Below are positions 1 through 8,365 of a stretch of DNA of 47,572 nucleotides, one piece after another. The position numbers and the translations under genes are program-made. Under the pieces are notes generated by a model. The model did no database searches, was not told the DNA's origin, and worked only from the letters and a program-made list of their open reading frames with translations. This DNA is from Wenyingzhuangia aestuarii (GTDB taxonomy: Bacteria; Bacteroidota; Bacteroidia; Flavobacteriales; Flavobacteriaceae), in assembly GCF_011927765.1 (NCBI RefSeq), contig NZ_JAATJG010000018.1, positions 1-47,572 on the forward strand, given 5' to 3'. Every line of letters starts with the position of its first letter. Position 1 is the first letter of the stretch.

Positions 1-55
1 AGTCATACATTCTTTTTTAAACTCAATACTAAACTTTACCTTTCTATACATAAAA

Positions 56-88
56 TGCCCCCAAATTGTGTCTAACTTTTTGGGGGCA
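56..88 (-). terminator. Terminator of the aroA operon
   Basis: A 10-bp perfect stem (TGCCCCCAAA with TTTGGGGGCA) encloses a 13-nt loop. On the minus strand it is followed by TTTTA. It lies just past the aroA stop codon, so it probably ends the mazG-like/86-aa/aroA transcript. Confidence 0.75.
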
Positions 89-112
89 CTGTATTTAGCT
101 GGCTTTTTTATG

Positions 113-1342
113 TTATTGAAATCTTTCGTAATCTTCCCAAAAACTAGGGTACGATTTTGATACCACTCCAGCATCATCAATATTAATATTCGTTTTTAAC
201 AATAGTGGAGCAAAAGCCATAGCCATTCTATGATCGTTGTAGGTAGCAATGTGTACATCACTATTTATGGTTCCGTTAAAAGCTTTTACCGTTAAGGTTT
301 CGTCCGATGTTTCTATGGTTGCACCTAGTTTTGTTAGCTCGTTGTTTAAAGCTACAATTCTATCGGTTTCTTTAATTTTTAAGGTATGTAAGCCCGTCAT
401 ATGACATTCTACACCTAACCCTAAAGCGGTTACTGCAATAGTTTGTGCAATGTCTGGAGCTTTTACCAAATCAAATTCTACACGTTTAGGAAGTGTAAAG
501 TTTGGTGTTTTTTGTAAGGTGATGGTGTGGTCGTTAAACGTAGTAGTCACTCCAAATTCTTTGTAAATTTCTTGTAAAACAGAATCTCCTTGTAAGCTGT
601 TTTGTTTGTATGATGAAATTTCTAAAGTTCCGTTTTCTGTTAAAGCCACAAAACCATAGGCATAAGAAGCAGAACTCCAATCAGATTCTACGGTAAAGTC
701 TGTGTTTTTAATTTTTTGTGTAGGAGCAACGGTTATAAATTGACCTTCAAATTTTGTAGTCACTCCTAAATCATTTAATAAACTTAAAGTCATTTGAATG
801 TATGGAATAGAAGTAATTTTTCCTTCAAATTCAATAGTTAAACCATTAGGTAGAGTAGGGGCAATTAATAATAAAGAAGAAATGTATTGGCTACTTACGC
901 TACCATCAATCTTAACCTTGTTGTCGGTTAAAGTAGTTCCTGTAATTTTTAAAGGAGGATAACCATCATTGTTAACATATTCAATTTTGGCACCTAAAGA
1001 ACGCAAAGCATCCACCAAAATTTTAATAGGACGTTCTTGCATTCTAGCAGATCCTGTTAAAATAATTTCTGAGTTAGGTTTTACGGCAAAATAACTAGTT
1101 AAAAAACGCATGGTAGTACCTGCGTGGCCTATGTTAATTTCTTTTTCTGATGAATTTAATGCGTTTAACATTAGGTTCGTGTCATCAGAATTAGACAAGT
1201 TGCTAATTTCTATACTAGGGTATAATGCTTGTAAAATTAATAAACGATTACTTTCACTTTTAGATCCTGTAATTTGAAAAGCATCGTTTACCGATCCGTT
1301 GTATTGTTTTAGGAATTTAGTTCCTATATCTGCATGTGCCAT
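113..1342 (-). CDS. aroA: 3-phosphoshikimate 1-carboxyvinyltransferase (EPSP synthase)
   Basis: This cytoplasmic enzyme of the shikimate pathway joins phosphoenolpyruvate to shikimate 3-phosphate. The 409-residue product shows the family's ordered motifs: SKSESNR at residues 27-33 (Lys/Ser/Arg substrate contacts), HAGTTMR at 73-79 in place of the usual NAGTA, MQERPI at 101-106, KETDR near 324 and YNDHRMAMA near 368. The length is slightly below the usual 425-430. It is the last gene of a minus-strand operon, one base after the small membrane gene, and is followed by a strong hairpin terminator. The start is ATG. Assignment is secure. Confidence 0.95.
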   Translation of the reverse strand: MAHADIGTKFLKQYNGSVNDAFQITGSKSESNRLLILQALYPSIEISNLSNSDDTNLMLNALNSSEKEINIGHAGTTMRFLTSYFAVKPNSEIILTGSARMQERPIKILVDALRSLGAKIEYVNNDGYPPLKITGTTLTDNKVKIDGSVSSQYISSLLLIAPTLPNGLTIEFEGKITSIPYIQMTLSLLNDLGVTTKFEGQFITVAPTQKIKNTDFTVESDWSSASYAYGFVALTENGTLEISSYKQNSLQGDSVLQEIYKEFGVTTTFNDHTITLQKTPNFTLPKRVEFDLVKAPDIAQTIAVTALGLGVECHMTGLHTLKIKETDRIVALNNELTKLGATIETSDETLTVKAFNGTINSDVHIATYNDHRMAMAFAPLLLKTNINIDDAGVVSKSYPSFWEDYERFQ

Positions 1343-1343
1343 T

Positions 1344-1604
1344 TTATAAAGTGTTTTTAGCTTTTCTTTTGGTTAAAAAAGCCATTACAAATCCATATCC
1401 TGTAATAATTGCCAACCTAATTCCAACAAAAGTAATCCAAGTTCCATCTTTAAAACTTTGTGAAACTGCGTTTAAATTTCCGTTTCTAAATAATTCGGCA
1501 GCAGTTAATACAATTGCCAAAATAAATCCAAAAGAAATCATAAATCTAAGGGCAAGTTTCCAAATTGGAGTAATTGCTACTTTTTGTATTTTTTGATTTG
1601 CCAT
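1344..1604 (-). CDS. Small two-helix membrane protein, function unknown
   Basis: This 86-residue protein has two predicted membrane segments, roughly residues 18-38 and 57-77. The N-terminus (KIQKVAITPIWKLA) and C-terminus (TKRKAKNTL) are basic. There is no signal peptidase site and no catalytic motif. Its ATG overlaps the stop codon of the upstream mazG-like gene (TAATG arrangement), and aroA starts one base after its end, so the three genes are very probably translationally coupled. The family is probably conserved in Flavobacteriaceae next to aroA, but I cannot name it. It is real because of tight operon packing and sensible composition, not because I recognise it. Confidence 0.75.
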   Translation of the reverse strand: MANQKIQKVAITPIWKLALRFMISFGFILAIVLTAAELFRNGNLNAVSQSFKDGTWITFVGIRLAIITGYGFVMAFLTKRKAKNTL

Positions 1605-1930
1605 TATTTTAATTTTTGATTGTTGTGATGACGATCGTGATCACGTTTTGTTTTTAAGTCTAATTTAGCATCAAAAGCAGCTTGTAAATCTACTCCTGTT
1701 TGATTGGCTAAACACAAAACAACAAATAAAACATCAGATAATTCTTCACCTAAATCTTTGTTTTTGTCGCTTTCTTTTTCTGATTGTTCTCCGTATCTAC
1801 GAGCAATAATTCTAGCTACTTCTCCAACCTCTTCGGTTAGTTGAGCCATATTGGTTAGTTCGTTAAAGTAACGAACACCGTGCTCTTTAATCCACTTGTC
1901 TACGTCAAGCTGTGCATTTTTAATATCCAT
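1604..1930 (-). CDS. MazG-like nucleotide pyrophosphohydrolase
   Basis: A 108-residue all-alpha NTP pyrophosphatase of the MazG superfamily, which hydrolyses (d)NTPs, often non-canonical ones, to monophosphates. The metal-binding signature is present as EEVGE at residues 33-37 followed by EELSD at 62-66, the ExxE...ExxD pattern. The length fits single-domain MazG-like or dCTPase-type enzymes rather than two-domain MazG. It is first in the operon with the 86-aa membrane protein and aroA. A TATCTTTG promoter lies about 50 nt upstream. Family is confident; the preferred nucleotide is not visible from sequence. Confidence 0.88.
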   Translation of the reverse strand: MDIKNAQLDVDKWIKEHGVRYFNELTNMAQLTEEVGEVARIIARRYGEQSEKESDKNKDLGEELSDVLFVVLCLANQTGVDLQAAFDAKLDLKTKRDHDRHHNNQKLK

Positions 1931-1978
1931 GTTGCTATGTTTATTCTTTGGTTTTACTCTTTTGAGTTAAAAACGGCT

Positions 1979-2007
1979 CAAAGATAAGGGTTTGAGTTGA
2001 GAAACAA
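1979..2007 (-). promoter_or_regulatory. Bacteroidota-type promoter for mazG-like/aroA operon
   Basis: Read on the minus strand, TTG (2007-2005) is followed after 18 nt by TATCTTTG (1986-1979), an exact TAnnTTTG -7 box with a correctly spaced -33 element. Transcription should start near 1974, about 43 nt before the mazG-like ATG. The site lies between that gene and the end of the radical SAM gene. Confidence 0.8.
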
Positions 2008-2020
2008 ATCTCTAGAGTAT

Positions 2021-3025
2021 TTAATTAATGTCGTAGTTTAAAGACTTGTTTTGTAGTGCTTGAATAGTAGCGTTTTTAGCGAAAATTAATCGAATCATTT
2101 GGGAAGTAAATCCTGTTCTTTTACAATATTGATTGTAGGTTTCTTGTTTCCAATTAAAGTCTTTATGCCAAAAAACTAGCGGAGAAATGTAGCAATAGGT
2201 AAAAGGTCTAATTACACTGTTCATAGACTGTTTGTAATTTAATCTGTCTAGTTTTGGTGCAATTAAAATAGTGTTGTGTTCTATTGCTTTTTTATTTACA
2301 AGGGTGTATACTTCGTTATAAACAGGAAGAATTTTTTCTAAAGAAAAGTTGTTGTATTCTGTGTTTCCAATTTTATCAATAGGTCTAATTTGTAGGTAGT
2401 CTATATTGATGTCTTTAAAAGTTTTCCAAAAGTCTTTTAGTTCTAAAAAGTTGTCTTCGTTAAAGGTGTAGTTTATTCTTAATTTAAAGTCGGGAAATTC
2501 TTTTTTAATTTCTGTTATGTATTGCAATGAAAGTAGAAATCTATCAAAATTACCTTTGCCCATAAAATGTTCATAACTCTCTTTGGTTACTCCGTGCAAC
2601 GAAACCGTAATTTCATTTAATCCGTGTAGAACCCAATTTCTAAGCGTGTCTTTTTCTATTAAATTTGCATTAGTAGTCATAGATATGTATGGTACTTTTG
2701 CTTGCTGAGCTAGTATAAAAATATCATCTAAATTTTTATATAAAGTAGGCTCTGTTCCACAGCCAACTTGTAGTTTTGCAGCTCTTTTTAAAACCGCTTT
2801 AGAAAGTAGAGGAAGTTCTTCTTTAGGAAATAATCCTTTTAGTTTTTTAACGTAATCTTTGTCTGTAAAATAACACATTTTACATCTTAAATTACAGGCA
2901 TTTACAGGGTCAAACTGAACTGAAATGTATCGTTTCTTTAAAATATGGAAGCATAATAAACCTAAGAATTTTAATCTAGGATTCTTAATTAGGTTGTTAA
3001 TTTTAAGAAGACTGTAGTAGTTCAT
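2021..3025 (-). CDS. Radical SAM protein
   Basis: A 334-residue radical S-adenosylmethionine enzyme. The CxxxCxxC cluster ligands are C44, C48 and C51 in the context NACNLRCKMCYF, and are followed by TTNANLI and SLHG segments typical of the partial TIM barrel. The N-terminal region resembles SPASM-type peptide or glycan maturases, but only scattered C-terminal cysteines are visible (CYI, QYCKRTG), so an auxiliary cluster is uncertain. The gene follows aat by 21 nt on the same strand, which suggests co-transcription. No precursor peptide or obvious substrate gene is adjacent, so the reaction is unknown. Confidence 0.85.
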   Translation of the reverse strand: MNYYSLLKINNLIKNPRLKFLGLLCFHILKKRYISVQFDPVNACNLRCKMCYFTDKDYVKKLKGLFPKEELPLLSKAVLKRAAKLQVGCGTEPTLYKNLDDIFILAQQAKVPYISMTTNANLIEKDTLRNWVLHGLNEITVSLHGVTKESYEHFMGKGNFDRFLLSLQYITEIKKEFPDFKLRINYTFNEDNFLELKDFWKTFKDINIDYLQIRPIDKIGNTEYNNFSLEKILPVYNEVYTLVNKKAIEHNTILIAPKLDRLNYKQSMNSVIRPFTYCYISPLVFWHKDFNWKQETYNQYCKRTGFTSQMIRLIFAKNATIQALQNKSLNYDIN

Positions 3026-3046
3026 AGTTAAATGCTGTACTAAATG

Positions 3047-3688
3047 TTATTTTTTCTGCAAGATATTTAAATATTCTTGCCTAGGAATTTCATAAGCTCC
3101 TAAACTTTCTAAATGATCATTATGAACTTGACAATCTAGTAAATCATAGTTATTTTCTACTAAATAGTTACATAACCAAGCAAAAGCAACTTTAGAAGCG
3201 TTACTTACTTTGCTAAACATACTTTCTCCGCAAAATACATTGTTTTGGTCTACTCCATACAATCCGCCAACTAAGGTATTGTCTTGCCAAACTTCTACAG
3301 ATTTTGCAATGCCTAATTTGTGTAATTCAATATAGGCATTTTCCATATCGTTGGTAATCCAAGTACCTAACCCATCTTGTCTATCAATAGATTTACAGTT
3401 GTAAATTACTTCTTTAAAGTTTTGACTAAAAGTAACGGTAAAGGTTTCTTTTTTAAGAGTTTGTTTTAAACTTTTAGAAGGAGTAAAATGTCTAGGATCA
3501 ATAACCATTCTCCAAGTTGGACTGTACCATAAAATAGGTTCTCCTTCGCAAAACCAAGGAAAAATCCCTTTTTCATAAGCAGCCATTAATCTTTTTGTAG
3601 ACAAATCTCCACCAACAGCTAGTAAACCTTCTTCGGTAGCTAAAGATGGATGTGGGAATTCTATTGAATTTGGATCTAGAAAATACAT
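3047..3688 (-). CDS. aat: Leucyl/phenylalanyl-tRNA-protein transferase
   Basis: This enzyme transfers Leu or Phe from aminoacyl-tRNA to N-terminal Lys or Arg of proteins, marking them for ClpAP through the bacterial N-end rule. Family blocks are clear: GLLAVGGDLS, a GIFPWF segment, LWYSPTWRMVIDP, GGLYGV, FCGESMFS and LLDCQ near the end. I chose the ATG at 3688 (MYFLDPNSIEF, 213 residues). An upstream in-frame TTG at 3715 would add nine residues, but it lies inside the terminator hairpin of the preceding gene. The radical SAM gene follows 21 nt downstream. Confidence 0.93.
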   Translation of the reverse strand: MYFLDPNSIEFPHPSLATEEGLLAVGGDLSTKRLMAAYEKGIFPWFCEGEPILWYSPTWRMVIDPRHFTPSKSLKQTLKKETFTVTFSQNFKEVIYNCKSIDRQDGLGTWITNDMENAYIELHKLGIAKSVEVWQDNTLVGGLYGVDQNNVFCGESMFSKVSNASKVAFAWLCNYLVENNYDLLDCQVHNDHLESLGAYEIPRQEYLNILQKK

Positions 3689-3702
3689 AGGTGTAAAATT
3701 AA

Positions 3703-3735
3703 AAAACGCTTTCAAATAAAGATTGAAAGCGTTTT
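3703..3735 (-). terminator. Terminator of the DUF3127 gene
   Basis: A 13-bp perfect stem (AAAACGCTTTCAA with TTGAAAGCGTTTT) with a 7-nt loop is followed on the minus strand by TTTTTTAATTTT. It sits between the DUF3127 stop and the aat start, and separates the two transcription units. Confidence 0.85.
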
Positions 3736-3759
3736 AAATATGGTTGAAATTCATCTTTC

Positions 3760-4122
3760 TTAGAAAGGTAAATCATCTGGTTCTTCGTTTTGTGCTATAG
3801 AAGTAGTTTCAAAAGTAGCAGGTGCTTCTCCTCCTTGTGCAGCAGGTGCAGTCGCTTCAATTCTCCAACCTGTAATAGAGTTAAAATATTTAGCAACTCC
3901 TTCTGGGTTAATCCATTCTCTACCTCTTAAGTTGATAGAAACAGTAACATCTTGTCCTACTTTGTAAGCATCTAAAAGATCTACTTTATCTTGTACAAAT
4001 TCAATCATTAACATCTGTGGATATTGTTCATCAGTAGTTACTACTAACTCTCTCTTTCTAAATCCGCTAGCTCCAAATGTTTGCGTTTCGTTAATTAATT
4101 TAATTTTTCCTGTTACTTGCAT
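3760..4122 (-). CDS. DUF3127 family protein (OB-fold-like)
   Basis: A 120-residue protein matching the DUF3127 family, which is widespread in Bacteroidota and annotated as single-stranded-DNA-binding-like. Visible marks are the opening MQVTGKIKLI, the conserved segment SGFRKRELVVTTDEQYPQ (residues 19-36), GRxWINPEG in the centre, and an acidic tail ending DDLPF. The acidic hydrophobic tail recalls the SSB C-terminal peptide DDIPF, which recruits repair proteins, although SSB itself is much longer. It appears monocistronic, with its own TAATTTTG promoter box and a strong terminator. Biochemical function is not established as far as I know. Confidence 0.85.
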   Translation of the reverse strand: MQVTGKIKLINETQTFGASGFRKRELVVTTDEQYPQMLMIEFVQDKVDLLDAYKVGQDVTVSINLRGREWINPEGVAKYFNSITGWRIEATAPAAQGGEAPATFETTSIAQNEEPDDLPF

Positions 4123-4145
4123 ATCTTCATTTATTTATTGAGGTT

Positions 4146-4153
4146 CAAAATTA
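4146..4153 (-). promoter_or_regulatory. Probable -7 box of the DUF3127 promoter
   Basis: TAATTTTG on the minus strand is an exact TAnnTTTG match, about 24 nt upstream of the DUF3127 ATG. No TTG occurs at the expected -33 distance, so this rests on the -7 box alone. Confidence 0.5.
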
Positions 4154-4204
4154 AAGAATTGTATTAAAAAAGTACCTATATGATTAAAAACTTTATTAAC
4201 AAAT

Positions 4205-5239
4205 CTATTTTAATAAAGATAAAGCTTTTTGAATGATTATTTTAGGGGCAATAGAATACATAACACGTTGGTAATTAGGAATTATTTTATTCCCGTAAAC
4301 AGATGTAGGTAGCAAAGGAAATTGCTCTCTGTTGGCACAAATGCAATTTTTATCTTGTAGAAAAGGAGTAAAGCCTGCGTAAGGATGTGTAGCACCCCAA
4401 ATACTAATAGTAGGAACACCAAATAATGCAGAAAAATGACCATTTCCACTGTCCATACTAATCATAAGAGCTAAGTTGCTAATAAGAGAAAGTTCCTCTT
4501 TTAATTTTACTTTTCCTGCAACGCAAAATGTGTTTTTATATTTTTTACTGATTTCTGTTAAAGCAGTTGTTTCTGATGCACCTCCTCCAAATAATAAAAT
4601 TTTGTAGTTTTTAGCTAGTTCGTTAATAACTTCTTCCATTAGTTCTAATGGATACTTTTTACCCTCGTGCGCAGCAAAAGGAGCAATTCCAATAATTTTT
4701 TCTAAAGGCTGATAATCAATTAGTGCTTTTAATTCTTTAGATAATTCTTCTTTTTCTTTTAAAGAAGACGAGGTAGAAAGATTTATAGCGTAGCTTAATT
4801 TTGCAAACACATCTGCATAACGTTGATGAGTGCTTTTTAAAGGTTTAAAAACTTTGTTTTTTAACGCGGTTAATGCTTTTTTTTCGGCTCTTCCCTTGTC
4901 AATAAAAGCAGTAGGAGTTCCGTCTATTTTAAATAGAGTTCTTAACAATTTAGAACGCAAAACATTGTGTAAATCCGCAACGGCATCAATCTTTAATTTT
5001 TTTAATTCTTTGTAAAGTTTGTAAATACCAATGGTTCCTTTGTGTTTTCCGGTTGTATTGGCTGCGTAAAAATCTACATTTTCAATACCATCAAAAAGAG
5101 GTCTTAAAAAAGCTTTGGAAACTACAGTGAATTTTAGGTTTGGATGCTGAGACAACAATGTTTTAATTACAGGAACTGTCATTGCTACGTCTCCCATGGC
5201 AGACATACGAATTACTAAAAGGTGCTTTTTGTTTTGCAT
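4205..5239 (-). CDS. Glycosyltransferase family 9 (heptosyltransferase-like)
   Basis: A 344-residue GT-B glycosyltransferase of family GT9, related to the ADP-heptose:LPS heptosyltransferases WaaC and WaaF that build the lipopolysaccharide core at the inner face of the cytoplasmic membrane. The N-terminus LLVIRMSAMGDVAMTVPVIK is the classic GT9 opening. The C-terminal donor site shows GIAPFAAHEGKKYP, LLFGGG, and DSGNGHFSALFGVPTISIWGATHP (Asp/Ser/Gly/His around residues 265-270). The sugar donor cannot be read from sequence. It is a single gene, divergent from the EamA transporter; no LPS cluster surrounds it. Confidence 0.9.
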   Translation of the reverse strand: MQNKKHLLVIRMSAMGDVAMTVPVIKTLLSQHPNLKFTVVSKAFLRPLFDGIENVDFYAANTTGKHKGTIGIYKLYKELKKLKIDAVADLHNVLRSKLLRTLFKIDGTPTAFIDKGRAEKKALTALKNKVFKPLKSTHQRYADVFAKLSYAINLSTSSSLKEKEELSKELKALIDYQPLEKIIGIAPFAAHEGKKYPLELMEEVINELAKNYKILLFGGGASETTALTEISKKYKNTFCVAGKVKLKEELSLISNLALMISMDSGNGHFSALFGVPTISIWGATHPYAGFTPFLQDKNCICANREQFPLLPTSVYGNKIIPNYQRVMYSIAPKIIIQKALSLLK

Positions 5240-5297
5240 GCAACGAATTTAATTATTTTCTGCGGATGTTTAAGCCTAGCTATCGCAAATTTCTTAG

Positions 5298-5305
5298 CAT
5301 CTTTG
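5298..5305 (+). promoter_or_regulatory. Possible -7 box for the EamA transporter
   Basis: CATCTTTGTGG matches the TATCTTTGTGG seen at the sufE promoter in this window except for the first base. It lies 19 nt before the ATG, and no clear -33 element is present. Weak call. Confidence 0.35.
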
Positions 5306-5323
5306 TGGTAGATTTAAATCATT

Positions 5324-6232
5324 ATGAGTAAAAGGAATCTAGCTTTATTAGCTGTTTTTAGCACGGCAATTTTTTATGGAATAAATTATACGTTGGTAAA
5401 AGAAATAATGCCAGGTTGTATGTCTTCCTATGCTTTGGTGTGGATTCGTATTTGTGCAGCCACTCTTTTATTTTGGATTACTTCGTTTTTTATAAAATCA
5501 TCACCCTTAGAAAAGAAGGATTTTTTACCCGTTGCTTTGTTGTCTATTATAGCTATTGTTATTAATATTTTGTCTTTTTTTAAAGGGCTTAGTTTAACAA
5601 CTCCTATAAACGGAGCGGTTATTATGGTAACAACTCCTATTCTAGTATTTGTGTTTTCTTTATTTATTCTAAAAGAAAAGTTAAATTGGAAAAGAGCATT
5701 GGGAATTTTAATTGGTTTGTTAGGAGCTTATTCTTTAACAACTTCTGGAGCGCAAAATTCAGTAAATGCAGTAAATATTCCTTTGGGGAATTTGTTGGTG
5801 TTTGTAAATGCATCGGGCTATGCATTGTATTTAATTTTAGCTAAAAAAATGATTGCCAAATACCATCCTATTGTTTTTGTAAAATGGCTGTATACTTTTG
5901 GCTTGTTGTTTATGACTCCGTTTGTGTTTCACGAGGTTTTAGAGGTGGAATGGCAAGAGATTCCTGTAAATATTTATTGGACAATTGCTTATGTAGTAGT
6001 TTTTGCTACTTATTTTAATTTTCTGTTTAACCTTTATGGGTTAAAACAATTAAAGCCAACTACGGTTAGTGCTTTTATTTATACACAGCCTGTAATTGCT
6101 AGTTTGTTTGCATTGTCTGTAGGTGCTGATGAATTATCTATAGCAAAAGTATTAAGTTCTTTAGCTGTTTTTTTAGGAGTTTATTTGGTGAGTTCACAGC
6201 CAAAAGAAGCGCAAAAGAAACTTAGAGAGTAG
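5324..6232 (+). CDS. EamA/DMT family transporter
   Basis: A 302-residue integral membrane protein with about ten hydrophobic helices arranged as two EamA repeats (roughly residues 5-135 and 150-292), the drug/metabolite transporter superfamily fold. Repeat boundaries show the usual glycine-rich helices, for example GILIGLLGAYSL near residue 125 and SLAVFLGVYLV near 285. These permeases usually export amino acids, metabolites or drugs across the cytoplasmic membrane. The substrate cannot be inferred. It is a single gene, divergent from the GT9 gene and 55 nt ahead of yicC. Confidence 0.9.
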   Translation: MSKRNLALLAVFSTAIFYGINYTLVKEIMPGCMSSYALVWIRICAATLLFWITSFFIKSSPLEKKDFLPVALLSIIAIVINILSFFKGLSLTTPINGAVIMVTTPILVFVFSLFILKEKLNWKRALGILIGLLGAYSLTTSGAQNSVNAVNIPLGNLLVFVNASGYALYLILAKKMIAKYHPIVFVKWLYTFGLLFMTPFVFHEVLEVEWQEIPVNIYWTIAYVVVFATYFNFLFNLYGLKQLKPTTVSAFIYTQPVIASLFALSVGADELSIAKVLSSLAVFLGVYLVSSQPKEAQKKLRE

Positions 6233-6287
6233 CAGTAAGGCTATCCGCCTTAAAATACGTATTTTTACAGCCAAATTTTTTGGATAC

Positions 6288-7145
6288 ATGATACAGTCTA
6301 TGACAGGGTATGGGAAAGCAATTGTGCAATTACCAACCAAAAAGGTAACAATAGAGGTTAAATCTTTAAATAGTAAAAATTTAGATTTAAGCGTTCGTAT
6401 GCCTCAATACTATAAAGAAAAAGAAATTAATGTTCGCAAAACCATTGCTAATAGTGTGGTTAGAGGAAAGGTAGATTTTTCTATTTATGTAGAAATGACA
6501 GCGGAGGTATCTCAAACAAAAGTAAACGTAAATGTGGTGGCTGATTATATGAATCAGTTAAAACAAATTGCAACAGGTTCTGATGTTGAATTGTTAGAAA
6601 TGGCTATGCGTTTGCCAGATACTTTAAAAACCGAACGTGAAGAATTAGATCCTGCAGAATGGGGAGTTATTGAAACGGGAATTAACGAAGCTTTAGAAGC
6701 TTTGGTACAATTTAGAAAAGATGAAGCGGCTTCTTTAGAGTTGGATTTTAGAGAGCGTATTCAGAATATTCAAAATTCATCTGTAGAAATCAATCAACAC
6801 GATGAGGATAGAATGGCAGCTGTAAAGGCAAAATTACGCAAGGCTATTGATGATTTACAAGTAACTGTTGATGAAAATAGATTTGAACAAGAACTAATTT
6901 ACTATTTAGAAAAATTAGACATTAACGAAGAAAAAGTTCGTTTGACAAATCACTTAGAGTACTTTTTAAAAGAATTGGATAATGAAGTTTCTGATGGTAA
7001 AAAATTAGGATTTATTGTTCAAGAAATAGGAAGAGAAATTAATACTACAGGTTCAAAATCTAACTACGCTCCCATGCAACAGGTTGTTGTGCAAATGAAA
7101 AATGAGTTAGAAAAAATTAAAGAACAAATTTTAAACGTATTGTAA
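6288..7145 (+). CDS. YicC/YloC family endoribonuclease
   Basis: A 285-residue YicC-family protein. It opens with the hallmark MIQSMTGYGKA, continues with EVKSLNSKNLDLSVRMP, and ends with the DUF1732 block containing GKKLGFIVQEIGREINTTGSKSN. YicC proteins are reported as ribonucleases acting in RNA turnover and stress. The stop codon overlaps the gmk ATG by one base (TAATG), and nadD follows gmk by 3 nt, so all three are one operon. The yicC-gmk pairing is common across bacteria and supports the call. A 14-bp palindrome lies just upstream. Confidence 0.93.
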   Translation: MIQSMTGYGKAIVQLPTKKVTIEVKSLNSKNLDLSVRMPQYYKEKEINVRKTIANSVVRGKVDFSIYVEMTAEVSQTKVNVNVVADYMNQLKQIATGSDVELLEMAMRLPDTLKTEREELDPAEWGVIETGINEALEALVQFRKDEAASLELDFRERIQNIQNSSVEINQHDEDRMAAVKAKLRKAIDDLQVTVDENRFEQELIYYLEKLDINEEKVRLTNHLEYFLKELDNEVSDGKKLGFIVQEIGREINTTGSKSNYAPMQQVVVQMKNELEKIKEQILNVL

Positions 7146-7717
7146 TGGCTTCAGGAAAATTAATTGTGTTTTCTGCACCTTCTGGTTCTGGAAAAACCAC
7201 CATTGTAAGGCATTTGTTATCAGAAACAAATTTGCCTTTAGATTTTTCTATTTCAGCAGCTTCTCGTGAGCCAAGAGTAGGAGAAATTCACGGAAAAGAT
7301 TATTATTTTTTATCTGCTGCAGATTTTAAAGCTAAGGTAGATGGAGATGCTTTTTTAGAATGGGAAGAAGTTTATAAAGACAATTTTTACGGAACTTTAA
7401 AGTCTGAAATTACAAGAATTTGGGCAGAAGGAAAGCACGTTATTTTTGATATTGATGTGGTTGGAGGATTGAATATTAAAAAACAATTTCCAAAAGAAAC
7501 GTTGGCAATTTTTGTACAACCACCTTCTTTAGAAGAAATGGAACGAAGATTGAGAGGAAGAGCTACAGAAACCGAAGAGAAAATTAAAATGCGTGTTGCC
7601 AAAGCCGCTCAAGAAATGGACTTTGCAAAAAAGTTTGACACTGTTTTAATTAACAACGATTTGTCTGTAGCAAAACAAGATGCCTACAATATGGTTTCTG
7701 AATTTATAAAAAAGTAA
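7145..7717 (+). CDS. gmk: Guanylate kinase
   Basis: A 190-residue essential enzyme converting GMP plus ATP to GDP plus ADP. The P-loop APSGSGKTT is at residues 11-19. The GMP-binding region is present as SREPRVGEIHGKDYYFL, followed by FLEWEEVYKDNFYGT and the lid arginines in RRLRGRATETEEKI. The length is normal for the family. It is the middle gene of yicC-gmk-nadD, translationally coupled to yicC by a one-base overlap. Confidence 0.97.
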   Translation: MASGKLIVFSAPSGSGKTTIVRHLLSETNLPLDFSISAASREPRVGEIHGKDYYFLSAADFKAKVDGDAFLEWEEVYKDNFYGTLKSEITRIWAEGKHVIFDIDVVGGLNIKKQFPKETLAIFVQPPSLEEMERRLRGRATETEEKIKMRVAKAAQEMDFAKKFDTVLINNDLSVAKQDAYNMVSEFIKK

Positions 7718-7720
7718 TTC

Positions 7721-8299
7721 ATGAAAATTGGTTTGTATTTTGGAACATTTAACCCAGTGCATGTTGGACATGTAATACTGGCAAATCATATGTTGCATTA
7801 TACCGATATGGACGAGGTTTGGATGGTGGTTACACCTCACAATCCTCATAAAAAGAAAAGTACGTTGTTAGAAAATCATCATCGTTTAGAAATGGTTTAC
7901 AAAGCAACGGAATCTTATGAGCATGTAAAACCAACGGATATTGAATTTAAATTAAAACAGCCAAATTATACGATTGATACTTTGGTGCATATTTCAGAAA
8001 AATATCCAACACACGAATTTGCCATTATTATGGGAGAGGATAATTTAAAATCTTTTCACAAATGGAAAAACTACGAGGTTATTTTAGAAGAATATGAAGT
8101 GTATGTGTATCCAAGAATTGGAAATACAATCAAAGAAAATAGCTTAGCTACACATCCTAAGGTACATATAGTACAAGCTCCGGTAGTAGAAATATCATCT
8201 ACATTTATTAGAAATGCCATTAAAAACAATAAAAGTGTAAAACATTTGTTAACACCTCAGGTTTGGGAATATATAGATTTAATGAATTTTTATAAATAA
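7721..8299 (+). CDS. nadD: Nicotinate-nucleotide adenylyltransferase
   Basis: A 192-residue nucleotidyltransferase that adenylates nicotinic acid mononucleotide in NAD biosynthesis. The nucleotide-binding motif GTFNPVHVGH is at residues 8-17 and the second signature ISSTFIR at 158-164. WMVVTPHNPHKKK near residue 35 is the usual NadD substrate segment. It starts 3 nt after gmk, so it is co-transcribed with it. The promoter-like box of the next gene begins 13 nt after its stop. Confidence 0.96.
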   Translation: MKIGLYFGTFNPVHVGHVILANHMLHYTDMDEVWMVVTPHNPHKKKSTLLENHHRLEMVYKATESYEHVKPTDIEFKLKQPNYTIDTLVHISEKYPTHEFAIIMGEDNLKSFHKWKNYEVILEEYEVYVYPRIGNTIKENSLATHPKVHIVQAPVVEISSTFIRNAIKNNKSVKHLLTPQVWEYIDLMNFYK

Positions 8300-8311
8300 A
8301 CAAGATAATAG

Positions 8312-8319
8312 TACATTTG
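8312..8319 (+). promoter_or_regulatory. Probable -7 box for the M23 peptidase gene
   Basis: TACATTTG is an exact TAnnTTTG match 46 nt upstream of the M23 ATG, in the short gap after nadD. No TTG occurs at the -33 distance. Confidence 0.5.
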
Positions 8320-8365
8320 CTCGTTAGAATTTTAGGGCATTATAAAAGTCTTAGATTTAAGATAC

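Noticed and set aside
1336-1596. 86-codon plus-strand open frame opposite the small membrane gene
   Set aside because: The minus-strand frame fits the operon (overlapping start/stop, two clean membrane helices); the plus-strand frame has no context.
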